Below are positions 46,300 to 54,331 of a stretch of DNA of 64,000 nt, one piece after another. The stretch's first letter is position 1. Each line of letters begins with the position of its first letter. The stretch is from Legionella moravica DSM 19234. GTDB taxonomy: Bacteria > Pseudomonadota > Gammaproteobacteria > Legionellales > Legionellaceae. The position numbers were made by a program, and so were the translations under genes. The notes beneath the pieces are model-generated. The model worked only from the letters and a program-made list of their open reading frames with translations, was not told where the DNA came from and ran no database searches. Location of the stretch: contig NZ_AUHS01000024.1 of the NCBI RefSeq assembly GCF_000423305.1, positions 1-64,000 on the forward strand. The letters are read 5' to 3'.

Positions 46300-47370
46300 A
46301 TGTTTGAATTATTTTATAATACTGCATTAAACGCTAAGAGTCCTGAAGAATTAAGCAATAACCTCTATTTAATAAGTCTGGATGCCATAGACCCCAATCC
46401 CCCATTCCTTTCCGTCGCAGGTAAACTGGCAGCAAAAAATAAAACTCGCGCAGTGGAACACATGCGTCAATGTGGAGCGAACGTCCATTCCATTGCAGCC
46501 GGATTTGCCATTGCAGGAAATGATCAATTCGTAGACTATTATTTGAATGAATTTAATGCGGATAAGAACCACATAGCTTACGGTTATGCTTTTGTTGGAA
46601 ATCATAAAAAAGTAGATGAATATTTAACCCTCCATAACGCCAGTATTCACTTTGTACTACAGGGTTTTGCCTTAGCCAATAATCATAAAAAAGTGAACGA
46701 ATATTTAGCCAATTATCGTCCCAATCTTATGCAAAAAAATGTAGTGTATGAAAGTGCAGAAGAAAAAAAGACTCAGCTCGAACAGCGCAGATCATTCTAC
46801 CAAAGCCTGTTGACCTGTATTGCAGAGTCCTATGCTTTAACGGGCAATCTGAGCAAAGTCGAAGAATATCAATCCAGAGGCGCATCAACTGATGATATTG
46901 CCAGAGCCTTTGCTCTTGCAGGTAATCATGCAAAAGTTGAAGAATATAGAGTCCAATATGGAGCCGATGTTTTTAATATTGCTCTCGGATATAAGGTAAT
47001 GGGACGAAATACCCCTTCGTTTTATCGTGCCTTACTTGCCCTGAATACTCATGGTGAAGCAGGAAAAATCGTCATAGATGCAATGATGCGCTTAAAACAA
47101 GGCCAGGATCAATTTTGGAATCCGTATTGGATGAATAGCGGTGAAAAATTAAAAGAGATCATTGATGCTGTAGAAACCCTGCCTCAGGATACAAGCCTGA
47201 GTGATGCCATAAAGGATGAACATTCCAGAATTTATAAAGCTCTGAACATGCATCGAATAACCCCACTTACCTTTTTAGGACGATTAGGTTTTTACCACAC
47301 CAAATCAGTTCAGACTGCTGGTGAGGAAATAACCAAAACACTGCCCTCTGAGACCATGCAACAACCGTAA
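46300..47370 (+). CDS. Effector candidate built of ~32-residue GN-K-EY repeats
   Basis: A 356-residue protein. The first two thirds are about six repeats with core pattern IAxGFALAGNHxKVxEYLxx (for example YAFVGNHKKVDEYL, FALAGNHAKVEEYR). They are ankyrin-like in length but lack the TPLH motif. An insertion of charged residues splits the array near residue 145. The C-terminal ~120 residues are helical (SRIYKALNMHRITPLTFLGR). No membrane segment. Start at 46300 fits the promoter; an ATG at 46288 is possible. Probably a Legionella-specific solenoid effector. Confidence 0.65.
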   Translation: MFELFYNTALNAKSPEELSNNLYLISLDAIDPNPPFLSVAGKLAAKNKTRAVEHMRQCGANVHSIAAGFAIAGNDQFVDYYLNEFNADKNHIAYGYAFVGNHKKVDEYLTLHNASIHFVLQGFALANNHKKVNEYLANYRPNLMQKNVVYESAEEKKTQLEQRRSFYQSLLTCIAESYALTGNLSKVEEYQSRGASTDDIARAFALAGNHAKVEEYRVQYGADVFNIALGYKVMGRNTPSFYRALLALNTHGEAGKIVIDAMMRLKQGQDQFWNPYWMNSGEKLKEIIDAVETLPQDTSLSDAIKDEHSRIYKALNMHRITPLTFLGRLGFYHTKSVQTAGEEITKTLPSETMQQP

Positions 47371-47411
47371 ATTCACTCCAAGGTGTAGTGACAGGCGATA
47401 AAAGAGTATCA

Positions 47412-47438
47412 ATATCCCGCAACGTGTTTGCGGGATAT
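47412..47438. repeat. Dispersed palindrome of the CCCGC family
   Basis: An 11-bp stem (ATATCCCGCAA) with a 5-nt loop. Downstream ACCCGCAAACAGG and the motif GCACGATC resemble diverged remnants of the MITE-like elements at 41524 and 44153. Confidence 0.5.
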
Positions 47439-47577
47439 CAAGTTTCCTTGTAATTGGCGACTATAATTCCTTTAGCACGATCGGACAGAGACCCGCAAAC
47501 AGGTTAAACGGGGTCAAAACCGTAATGAGCTACAGGTACTGAAGTGATCTTCGAACATCCTGAATATGCCTGGGCAT

Positions 47578-47614
47578 CAACATCCAACAAGACATTCATG
47601 CCTGTTGGGTGTTG
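47578..47614. terminator. Bidirectional hairpin between convergent genes
   Basis: CAACATCCAACA pairs with TGTTGGGTGTTG (12 bp with one G-T pair) around a 13-nt loop, between the stop codons at 47370 and 47635. It may terminate both genes. Confidence 0.5.
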
Positions 47615-47634
47615 AGAACCCAAACTACTGGTTA

Positions 47635-48216
47635 TTAAAGAGAAGTGTATCTGTTTGTGTAGGAAACATCATCATCACTGGAGTCAATGTCCATAGCCTC
47701 AGTTTCACCAAAAAATCCCAAAGTAGATGCGGTTGATGTGGACTCAGGAACACTTGAAGCGGCTTCAGAATGAGTGGGTTCATTATTCACAGCAGAAGGT
47801 CTATATCCCAAAAATGCTGGAGTTTGGGTTGCCTCAAACAGTTCAGGTCGTATCAGTCCGCTCTGATCAAATCCATACCCATCCAATAATGTGAAAAGTT
47901 TATCAGCACTATCGGCTGGTAAATTATTACTAAATGCAAGAGTTGCTTTTTGTACAAAAACAAGAGCCGCCTCTCTGATTTCGGGGCCAAATCGCCAATG
48001 GCCGTCCACAAATCCCATTCGATGACTGAGATAGCGCCCTGTTTCTTCAACGTAATAAGATAAAGTAATCAATCCAGGCACAGAGCTTTCTCTTAGCAAC
48101 CATACCGCTTTTGTTGGCAGGAGGTTCGCACCGCGTTGTTCCAGTTTAGCATATCCCATATCTTCGTTTATCTGTCCGGAAAAAATAACTGATGGTTCTT
48201 CTGGTGATGAAATCAC
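47635..48216 (-). CDS. SH2-domain protein, effector candidate
   Basis: A 193-residue protein. Residues about 10-120 follow the SH2 pattern: VIFSGQINEDMGYAKL matches the opening helix region (as in WYFGKITRRESERLL), WLLRES (R42) is the FLVRES phosphotyrosine-binding motif, PGLITLSYYVEE is the next strand pair, and LSHRMGFVDGHWRFG fits the strand with the conserved His and the following sheet. Legionella is known to encode many SH2 effectors that bind host phosphotyrosine. The tail is acidic (MDIDSSDDDVSYTNRY) and may carry the export signal. GTG start with AGGAG six bases upstream. Confidence 0.75.
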   Translation of the reverse strand: MISSPEEPSVIFSGQINEDMGYAKLEQRGANLLPTKAVWLLRESSVPGLITLSYYVEETGRYLSHRMGFVDGHWRFGPEIREAALVFVQKATLAFSNNLPADSADKLFTLLDGYGFDQSGLIRPELFEATQTPAFLGYRPSAVNNEPTHSEAASSVPESTSTASTLGFFGETEAMDIDSSDDDVSYTNRYTSL

Positions 48217-48590
48217 AATGTTCTCCTAAAAATGCTGCCTATGTTAATTCCATTGAATTTGCTAAAACACCACGGAACATAAAACAGAATCATCTAGACT
48301 GTGTTTATTAAGAATAAACCGGGAACAACAAATTCAACCTGATTAATTTTAACACACTTACTGTTCAAATAAAAACATTCAAAGGATCAAGTCGCCGTTG
48401 CAAACGAAATGAAGTAATCCCTTCCAACATATTAACGAAGAATCGATCTGCTTCGCTAATCCTCACAATGACAGTTTTTATACAAAAAATTAATGGGTTC
48501 ACAGAACTAAAGCCCAATAATAAAAAATAGAATTGAACTCAATTCAATGTTAGATTGTTTTATACATAGATTAAGTTATGGTTTACTGTG
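48217..48590. other. Divergent intergenic region
   Basis: About 370 bp with no gene between the SH2 gene and the propeller gene. AT-rich. The segment near 48425-48480 carries sequence like CGAAGAATCGATCTGCTTCG, similar in style to other dispersed Legionella repeats. No convincing promoter chosen. Confidence 0.4.
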
Positions 48591-49877
48591 ATGAAAAAGG
48601 ACTTTCTACAAATCGTATCAAATACTTTATTCATGGTTTTATCTATAAGCCTGCTATTAAACAGCACAAAAAGCTCAGCTTTACCTTTTAACATTACCCC
48701 CAAAATGGGCACTCAACTACCCACCGTTGTGCCATTAGGAAAAATAGTTACCGCTTATTATACAGTGACCAATAATATAGTCGCAGAACGAAATAATAAC
48801 TTTGTCAAATACTTACCACCCAACGTAACCCAGATCACCACTAATGCAACCTATCCAGACACCTGTGGCAGCGTGTTCAATCTGACAGGAAAAGGAAAGG
48901 CAGGAAGCAGTTGCACCTTGCAACTAAGCATTTCAGGAGCAGTGAACAGTACTGATCCGGATCCGCATCATCATCTGTTTGTCTGTTTTCCTGGTGGAGT
49001 TAGCTGTGCAGGAACCCAGTATTCATTGAATGTAACTCAAGACTTGTCTCCTTTTAAAACAGCTTATATCACCAATTACAATGACGGTTCCGTTTCTCGA
49101 TGTCCTATACAGACTGACGGCAGCTTTAGTAGATGTACTATTGCCGGAACGGGATTAGGTCAACCTGCTGGAATCAGCTTCAACAAGGACTTTACCTCTG
49201 TCTATATAACTCTTCCAACGTCATCAGCGGTTGTATTGTGTGCTATCAAAAATGATGGGACATTCGGAGCCTGTAATCTCGCAAGCGGAAATTTCATTGT
49301 GCCATCAGGAATCACCATTAATCCTGCAGGTACCCTTCTTTATATTACTGATGTAGCCACTTCTTCAGTGTCCTATTGTACTATTGAAGCTAATGGAACC
49401 ATTCCATTATGTACCGGTACGGGCCCATTATTTGGAACTCCTTTAGGGATCACCATAAATCCGCAAGGCACTTACGCCTATATCGCAGATCCCTCATCAA
49501 GCGTAGTTTATTCCTGCCCAATCCAGGCCAACGGGAATTTAATAAATTGCATTGCAAATGCCGATACAACGATCACTCTTCCTTATGCTGTAGCGATCAA
49601 TCCCAATAATACCATCGCCTACATTGCCAATGCCGACAACTCAGTCGCTTATTGTGCAATCAATACCAATGGTACTCTAAGCATGTGCCAAGCAACAGGC
49701 AATGACTTTAATTTCCCAGTTGGAATTGCATTAAACCCTGAAGGCACCACAGCATACATAACGAATGAAAATGGGAATACAGTTTCAGCCTGCCCGATAA
49801 AAAATAATGGCAGCTTTGGCACCTGTATTGCGACAGGAAATAATTTGCTTAATCCAATTGGAATAGCACTTTATTAA
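48591..49877 (+). CDS. Secreted six-repeat beta-propeller-like protein with paired cysteines
   Basis: A 428-residue exported protein. A signal peptide (to about SSA) and an Ig-like N-terminal domain (to about residue 155) are followed by six repeats of 43-46 residues. Each repeat has a YIT/YIA strand, a pair of Cys about ten residues apart (SRCPIQTDGSFSRC; SYCTIEANGTIPLC) and a GI-I-NP-G turn, much like YVTN/NHL propeller blades. A Cys pair in every blade suggests disulfides and a harsh extracellular setting. ATG preferred to the GTG one codon earlier. Confidence 0.75.
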   Translation: MKKDFLQIVSNTLFMVLSISLLLNSTKSSALPFNITPKMGTQLPTVVPLGKIVTAYYTVTNNIVAERNNNFVKYLPPNVTQITTNATYPDTCGSVFNLTGKGKAGSSCTLQLSISGAVNSTDPDPHHHLFVCFPGGVSCAGTQYSLNVTQDLSPFKTAYITNYNDGSVSRCPIQTDGSFSRCTIAGTGLGQPAGISFNKDFTSVYITLPTSSAVVLCAIKNDGTFGACNLASGNFIVPSGITINPAGTLLYITDVATSSVSYCTIEANGTIPLCTGTGPLFGTPLGITINPQGTYAYIADPSSSVVYSCPIQANGNLINCIANADTTITLPYAVAINPNNTIAYIANADNSVAYCAINTNGTLSMCQATGNDFNFPVGIALNPEGTTAYITNENGNTVSACPIKNNGSFGTCIATGNNLLNPIGIALY

Positions 49878-49976
49878 ATCGATTAATGAAGACCTCTGCA
49901 TCATTGCACAGAGCAATTAGAGGCACGAACTATGTTGTCAGATCCACTATAAAATACAGCCAAGGAACAAAAAAAC

Positions 49977-51257
49977 ATGGATTCAGTAATTGCAGAAGAA
50001 AATAAATCCAAAACACCTGTGTGGATTTTTTGCCTGGTGACAGTATCCGTTGGAATCGCGTCAGGATTGCTGGGAATGACTTTAGCTTTATTACTTCATT
50101 ACATTCAACATATCGCTTATGGTTACAGTCCCTTACATATTATTAGTAATGAAAGTTTTTTGGAGGGTGTCCAAGCCTCTTCACCAGAACGGCGCATTAC
50201 CATTTTAGTCTTATGTGGACTTATCGCGGGTTTGGGATGGGCAGCAGTGTATCAATTGGGAAAACCCTTAGTCAGTATTGCCGAAGCGATAAAAACTAAC
50301 AAAACCATGCCCATGCTCAGCACCACATTTCATGCGCTTCTCCAAATCGTCACCATCGCGCTGGGTTCACCCTTGGGCAGAGAGGTAGCACCGAGAGAGG
50401 CGAGCGCCGTTTTTGCGACCTGGATATCCACTAAAGCAGGGTTAAGCATCAAAGAAACAAAAATTATGTTGGCTTGTGGCGCAGGAGCGGGTTTGGCTGC
50501 CGTGTATAATGTCCCTTTGGGTGGTGCTGTATTTGTTCTGGAAGTATTGCTGTGCACACTGAGCTGGTCTATCGTTCTTCCAGCTCTTGCCACTTCAGCA
50601 ATAGCGGTAGTTGTATCCTGGTGGGGATTAGGCAATGAACCGCTTTACCACATCCCTGAGTTGACAATTAGTTACTCATTGGTGATTTGGTCTATTGGAG
50701 CAGGCCCGCTTTTGGGATTTGCTGCCTTCTGGTTTATCTACTTTGCAACAGTGCAACGAAGTAAATCTCAGCGTAACTGGATGATGATCATTACCTGTCT
50801 GATTAACTTTACCCTGATTGGTGCTCTGTCCGTTTACTTTCCAGAATTGTTAGGAAATGGAAAGAGTCCGGCTGAACTGGAGTTTTCCAGTCAGGTGAGT
50901 ATTGGTTTAAGCGCAACATTACTCCTTTTACGCAGCCTCATCGTATGGTCAAGCCTGAGAGTTGGCGCCCAGGGAGGTCTGTTAACTCCATCACTTGCCA
51001 ATGGAGCCTTGCTTGGTGCGATACTGGGCGGGCTCTGGAATATGATTTGGCCGACCATTTCATTTGAAGCCTTCGCGCTTGTCGGTGCAGCGGCCTTTCT
51101 TGGATCGGCTCAAAAAATGCCGGTTACTGCAATAATCCTGATTTTTGAATTAACACGTATCGATTTAAGCCTACTCATCCCCATACTCTTTGCCGTATCA
51201 GGCTCTGTGGCTATGTTTCATTGGTGTAAAAACTATTTTCTTGATGAATCTGATTAA
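49977..51257 (+). CDS. ClC-family chloride channel/antiporter
   Basis: A 426-residue membrane protein with about ten helices. The selectivity/gating signature is GSPLGREVAPREASA, with gating glutamate E136 in place; LACGAGAGLAAVYNVPLGGA is the second conserved stretch and GAAAFLGSAQKMPVTA a third. No CBS domain. Probably a chloride/proton exchanger used in acid or ion stress. Monocistronic. Confidence 0.92.
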   Translation: MDSVIAEENKSKTPVWIFCLVTVSVGIASGLLGMTLALLLHYIQHIAYGYSPLHIISNESFLEGVQASSPERRITILVLCGLIAGLGWAAVYQLGKPLVSIAEAIKTNKTMPMLSTTFHALLQIVTIALGSPLGREVAPREASAVFATWISTKAGLSIKETKIMLACGAGAGLAAVYNVPLGGAVFVLEVLLCTLSWSIVLPALATSAIAVVVSWWGLGNEPLYHIPELTISYSLVIWSIGAGPLLGFAAFWFIYFATVQRSKSQRNWMMIITCLINFTLIGALSVYFPELLGNGKSPAELEFSSQVSIGLSATLLLLRSLIVWSSLRVGAQGGLLTPSLANGALLGAILGGLWNMIWPTISFEAFALVGAAAFLGSAQKMPVTAIILIFELTRIDLSLLIPILFAVSGSVAMFHWCKNYFLDESD

Positions 51258-51426
51258 CCGAGTGTTGGGTGTTCTGACTACGACGTTCCTCGACCTGCTC
51301 CTAACCGCCCCTTATCGTTTATTCGTCATCTCGCAAAAGCAAAGATGACGGATAAAAAGTGAGGAAGGGGCAGAAACTTTTGGCAAGCCTTGGGGAATTA
51401 TTAGATGAATGCCCCAAAAACCCTGT

Positions 51427-51855
51427 TCAAATATTGAGTAAAACATTTAATTCGCTTTTATTGTACACAATATCCGCCAGGGTATATTGATTTAATACAG
51501 ACATAAAAGCATTCCGAGCCTCATAAAGAATATTTTTAAGCTTGCATACAGGCGCAATGCAACAATTTGCTTTGTCCTTATTAAAACAAGGAACCAAGTC
51601 AAAATTGGATTCAAGGTTTACTATCAGGGAACCCAGATTAATTTCCTGGGGATTTGCTGCGAGAATAATTCCTCCATTTTTACCTCGAATAGTTTTAATC
51701 AGCCCCATTTTGGATAGGTTATGAATTATCTTAATCATGTGATTTCCAGAGATAGAATAAGCCTCCGTAATGTCTTTAATAGTACATATGTCTTTTTTTA
51801 GAGCGATATAAATCAAAGCTCTTAAAGAGTAATCTGTGAATTGTGTTAATTGCAT
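51427..51855 (-). CDS. nsrR: NsrR-type Rrf2 repressor, nitric oxide sensor
   Basis: A 142-residue Rrf2 regulator. A winged helix (MQLTQFTDYSLRALIYIALK, then ITEAYSISGNHMIKIIHNL) precedes the cluster region PCFNKDKANCCIAPVCKL with C90, C98/C99 and C104. This spacing fits NsrR, whose Fe-S cluster is destroyed by NO, releasing repression. Divergent from the haemoglobin operon with an NsrR-type box between them. IscR and RsrR are related, but the neighbours favour NsrR. Confidence 0.88.
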   Translation of the reverse strand: MQLTQFTDYSLRALIYIALKKDICTIKDITEAYSISGNHMIKIIHNLSKMGLIKTIRGKNGGIILAANPQEINLGSLIVNLESNFDLVPCFNKDKANCCIAPVCKLKNILYEARNAFMSVLNQYTLADIVYNKSELNVLLNI

Positions 51856-51878
51856 ATCAATATTCCCATGATTATTTA

Positions 51879-51905
51879 TTGACTCGCATGAGTTCTTTTT
51901 ATAAG
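51879..51905 (+). promoter_or_regulatory. Promoter of the haemoglobin-reductase operon
   Basis: TTGACT at 51879-51884 and TATAAG at 51900-51905, 15 bp apart. The -10 element overlaps the NsrR-type box, which explains repression by occlusion. GGAG precedes the ATG at 51946. Confidence 0.5.
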
Positions 51906-51925
51906 ATGCATTTAAAATACACCTT
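51903..51925. promoter_or_regulatory. NsrR operator
   Basis: An 11-1-11 inverted repeat: AAGATGCATTT, one base, AAATACACCTT. It closely fits the known NsrR consensus (AAGATGCATTT and its complement), with two mismatches in the right arm. Overlaps the -10 of the operon at 51946 and lies 48 bp from the nsrR start. Confidence 0.8.
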
Positions 51926-51945
51926 CAATTTATGGAGTCTGAATT

Positions 51946-52314
51946 ATGCCCTCATCATTATATGAACGTCTAGGTGGTCAAGCTGCTGTTAATACCGCTG
52001 TGGATATTTTCTATCGAAAAGTACTCACCGATCAACGTGTCAATCATTTTTTTGACGGGGTTGATATGGAACAACAAATTAACAAGCAAAAAGGCTTTTT
52101 GACCATGGTCTTTGGTGGACCTAATCATTATACCGGAAAAAGCATGAGAGATGGTCACCGCCATTTGGTGCAAAAAGGATTAAACGACTCCCATGTTGAC
52201 GTAATTATTGAGCTTTTAGGCGCTACTCTTACAGAGCTTGGCGTCGATGAACACGACATACAAGAAGTCGCTGCGATTGCAAACAGTGTTCGTTCGGACG
52301 TTCTGGATCGCTAA
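51946..52314 (+). CDS. Group 1 truncated haemoglobin
   Basis: A 122-residue haem protein of the TrHbN group (YERLGGQAAVNTAVDIFY opening, HFFDGVD around CD1, GGP loop). Tyr B10 is Y23 and the proximal histidine is H71 in DGHRHLV. Such globins oxidise NO to nitrate when given electrons. The reductase gene follows after two bases, and NsrR control fits NO detoxification in the macrophage or amoeba. Confidence 0.92.
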   Translation: MPSSLYERLGGQAAVNTAVDIFYRKVLTDQRVNHFFDGVDMEQQINKQKGFLTMVFGGPNHYTGKSMRDGHRHLVQKGLNDSHVDVIIELLGATLTELGVDEHDIQEVAAIANSVRSDVLDR

Positions 52315-52316
52315 CT

Positions 52317-53273
52317 ATGAATACAGTAACTTATAAGAATCGTCTCTATTCCGTATCAGAGCAAGAAAACATTTTAAGCTGCCTTTTACGTCATGGGATC
52401 CCCTATCCGAACTCATGTCAGGCTGGAATTTGTCAGTCCTGCCTGATTAAAGCGACAGATGGAACAATAAACCCAACCTGGCAAGAAGGCTTGCCAGAGC
52501 CACTAAAGAAACAAGGGTATTTTTTGGCATGTCTGGCAAAACCTGAATCGGACATCCAACTTGTATCACCGGATACCTCAGAATGTGATGTAACAGCCCA
52601 AATTATTGGCATTGAACGACTTAATTACAATGTATTACAAATTAAGCTGCACGTTGAAAATCCCGATGATTGGCTCCCCGGTCAATATCTTAATTTAATC
52701 AATCCTGATGAAATAACTCGAAGTTATTCCATTGCGAATATCCCCGAAGACGAAGGTTATATTGAACTGCACGTAAAGCTGGTTCCCAATGGCGGCATGA
52801 GTCAATGGCTACAAGAAACTGCACAAATTGGAACATCAGTAACCCTTAGAGGTCCTTTTGGAACATGCTATTATTACAACCCGGATAAAGCCTCATATGA
52901 TATATTGTTGGCCGGAACAGGAACGGGATTAGCGCCTCTTGTCGGCATTATAAAAAGCGCCCTTAGCCAAGGACATAAAGGAAACATTACTTTAATACAT
53001 GGAGGGCTGACTGATAATGACATTTATTACCGTGATGAGCTCGAGACTCTGGCCGCTCTATTTAACCAGGTCTATTACAAACCATGCGTTCTGAAAAGTC
53101 AGGGCCGTTTTCCTGAGGCATCAATTGATCAGCAGGTGTTAAGCTGCATCAATAACCCTGATGGACTGCGTGCCTATATTTGTGGACCTAAAGAAACAAC
53201 CAATAAACTCAAAACGACGATTTTTCTTGCAGGAGTCCCTTCAAAATTTATTTTTAGTGATGCATTTCTATAA
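52317..53273 (+). CDS. 2Fe-2S ferredoxin / FAD-NAD(P)H reductase, haemoglobin partner
   Basis: A 318-residue flavo-iron-sulfur reductase. The N-terminal plant-type ferredoxin binds a 2Fe-2S cluster through C34, C39, C42 and C72. The FAD domain has RSYSIAN and the nucleotide domain AGTGTGLAPLVGII. It should pass electrons from NAD(P)H to the truncated haemoglobin encoded two bases upstream. Layout matches phenol hydroxylase/CDP-6-deoxy reductase types, but context points to NO dioxygenase support. Confidence 0.88.
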   Translation: MNTVTYKNRLYSVSEQENILSCLLRHGIPYPNSCQAGICQSCLIKATDGTINPTWQEGLPEPLKKQGYFLACLAKPESDIQLVSPDTSECDVTAQIIGIERLNYNVLQIKLHVENPDDWLPGQYLNLINPDEITRSYSIANIPEDEGYIELHVKLVPNGGMSQWLQETAQIGTSVTLRGPFGTCYYYNPDKASYDILLAGTGTGLAPLVGIIKSALSQGHKGNITLIHGGLTDNDIYYRDELETLAALFNQVYYKPCVLKSQGRFPEASIDQQVLSCINNPDGLRAYICGPKETTNKLKTTIFLAGVPSKFIFSDAFL

Positions 53274-53669
53274 ATTTATTCTCAAGGTTATTTGACATTT
53301 CATCTATTGCCCCCACTTCCCGCGTTTTATGCGCGGGTTCTATAAGGTTATCACTAAAATGAACCTGCTTTTAATGAGACCTTTTCCAGATCAACTATAT
53401 CTCAGTCAAGTAGATACTGGTTGATCTCAACCAGGACTTTATCGTCGATTTAGAAGCTTGAGAAACCATGATCCTGTTTGCGAGCAAACAGGATCATGGA
53501 TCAGCGCATAAAGCTCAGAACGTAGGCTAAGGGATCCATTCTCAACAGCCCCAGGATGATGAGATCGCGTTTTCTTACTACAACCAGTCCTAAATCAGGC
53601 TCAACCTGATCAAAAAAAGATCATTTACTGCTATAATTAGAGTAAGTAATTTAGAAATGGAAGTCCATC
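53274..53669. other. Intergenic region with diverged repeats
   Basis: No gene. A hairpin CCCGCGTTTTATGCGCGGG near 53320 and CTCAACAGCCCC near 53545 look like ends of a diverged MITE-like element of the family at 41524 and 44153, extending over about 270 bp. A TATAAT at 53632 is the likely -10 of the next gene. Confidence 0.45.
53466..53499. repeat. Near-perfect 34-bp palindrome
   Basis: Two 16-bp arms (CCATGATCCTGTTTGC and its complement) separated by only GA. Such a long palindrome with a 2-nt centre would form a cruciform or a strong RNA hairpin. It lies inside the diverged repeat region, 193 bp after the reductase stop. Confidence 0.8.
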
Positions 53670-54200
53670 ATGTCTAAAGACCCATCTCCTGGCAAACCGG
53701 TGACATCGAAAAAGGAACTGTACTGTTGTATCTCCGAGCACAGCATCAATGCCATGAGAGTTCGAAAAGCCGGGGATCCCCAGTCAAATTATCTTGATGA
53801 AATTAAATTAATTTCCAAGTCCTGTGTTGACCTCTTGAGAGATCATGCTGAAAAGCTTCAATCAGTCATTGCTCATATAGAAATGTCCTTATACGGGCAC
53901 TATAAAGAAGAACTTAAAAAATTGGATGGAGAAATCGTTACTTTGTTTAACCGAAGAAAAAGAGCTCAACCCAATACCCCTTACGGTGAGAAAGAAATTT
54001 TAGAATTAACCGTACAAATAAATAATCTGGAACGCCGTAAATCTTTTTCTATTGCCGATTACATTGAAGCAATCGTATGCGATACGTTAAAACAAGTCAT
54101 TAATACCCATGGTACAGAAATACTTAACAACTTTAATCCCGAAGAATATGAATACCATGGTGAAATTTCATTTATCAGATCATCAGTTCTCAAGCCCTGA
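53670..54200 (+). CDS. Hypothetical helical protein
   Basis: A 176-residue protein I do not recognise. Mostly helical, with a charged coiled-coil-like middle (YKEELKKLDGEIVTLFNRRK), no membrane segment or signal peptide. A TATAAT sits about 35 bp upstream and GGAAG about nine bases before the ATG. It lies just before the Ulp1-like protease gene, but that gene has its own PmrA-type promoter. Confidence 0.6.
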   Translation: MSKDPSPGKPVTSKKELYCCISEHSINAMRVRKAGDPQSNYLDEIKLISKSCVDLLRDHAEKLQSVIAHIEMSLYGHYKEELKKLDGEIVTLFNRRKRAQPNTPYGEKEILELTVQINNLERRKSFSIADYIEAIVCDTLKQVINTHGTEILNNFNPEEYEYHGEISFIRSSVLKP

Positions 54201-54264
54201 CATAAAAACTTACCCGACATATTAATCAACTTAAACCTGGCCTGTCCTTCTTGTTATTCGACGT

Positions 54265-54297
54265 GTTAAAGATTCCTTAAGGTTAGTTGACTATACT
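54265..54297 (+). promoter_or_regulatory. PmrA-type box and -10 element, Ulp1-like protease gene
   Basis: Half-sites GTTAAA (54265-54270) and CTTAAG (54276-54281) with 5-bp spacing, then exactly 10 bp to TATACT (54292-54297). Same geometry as the boxes at 39526 and 55846. Confidence 0.6.
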
Positions 54298-54331
54298 GTT
54301 ATTGACCATTATGTTTTTTAGAGGTGCAGAC

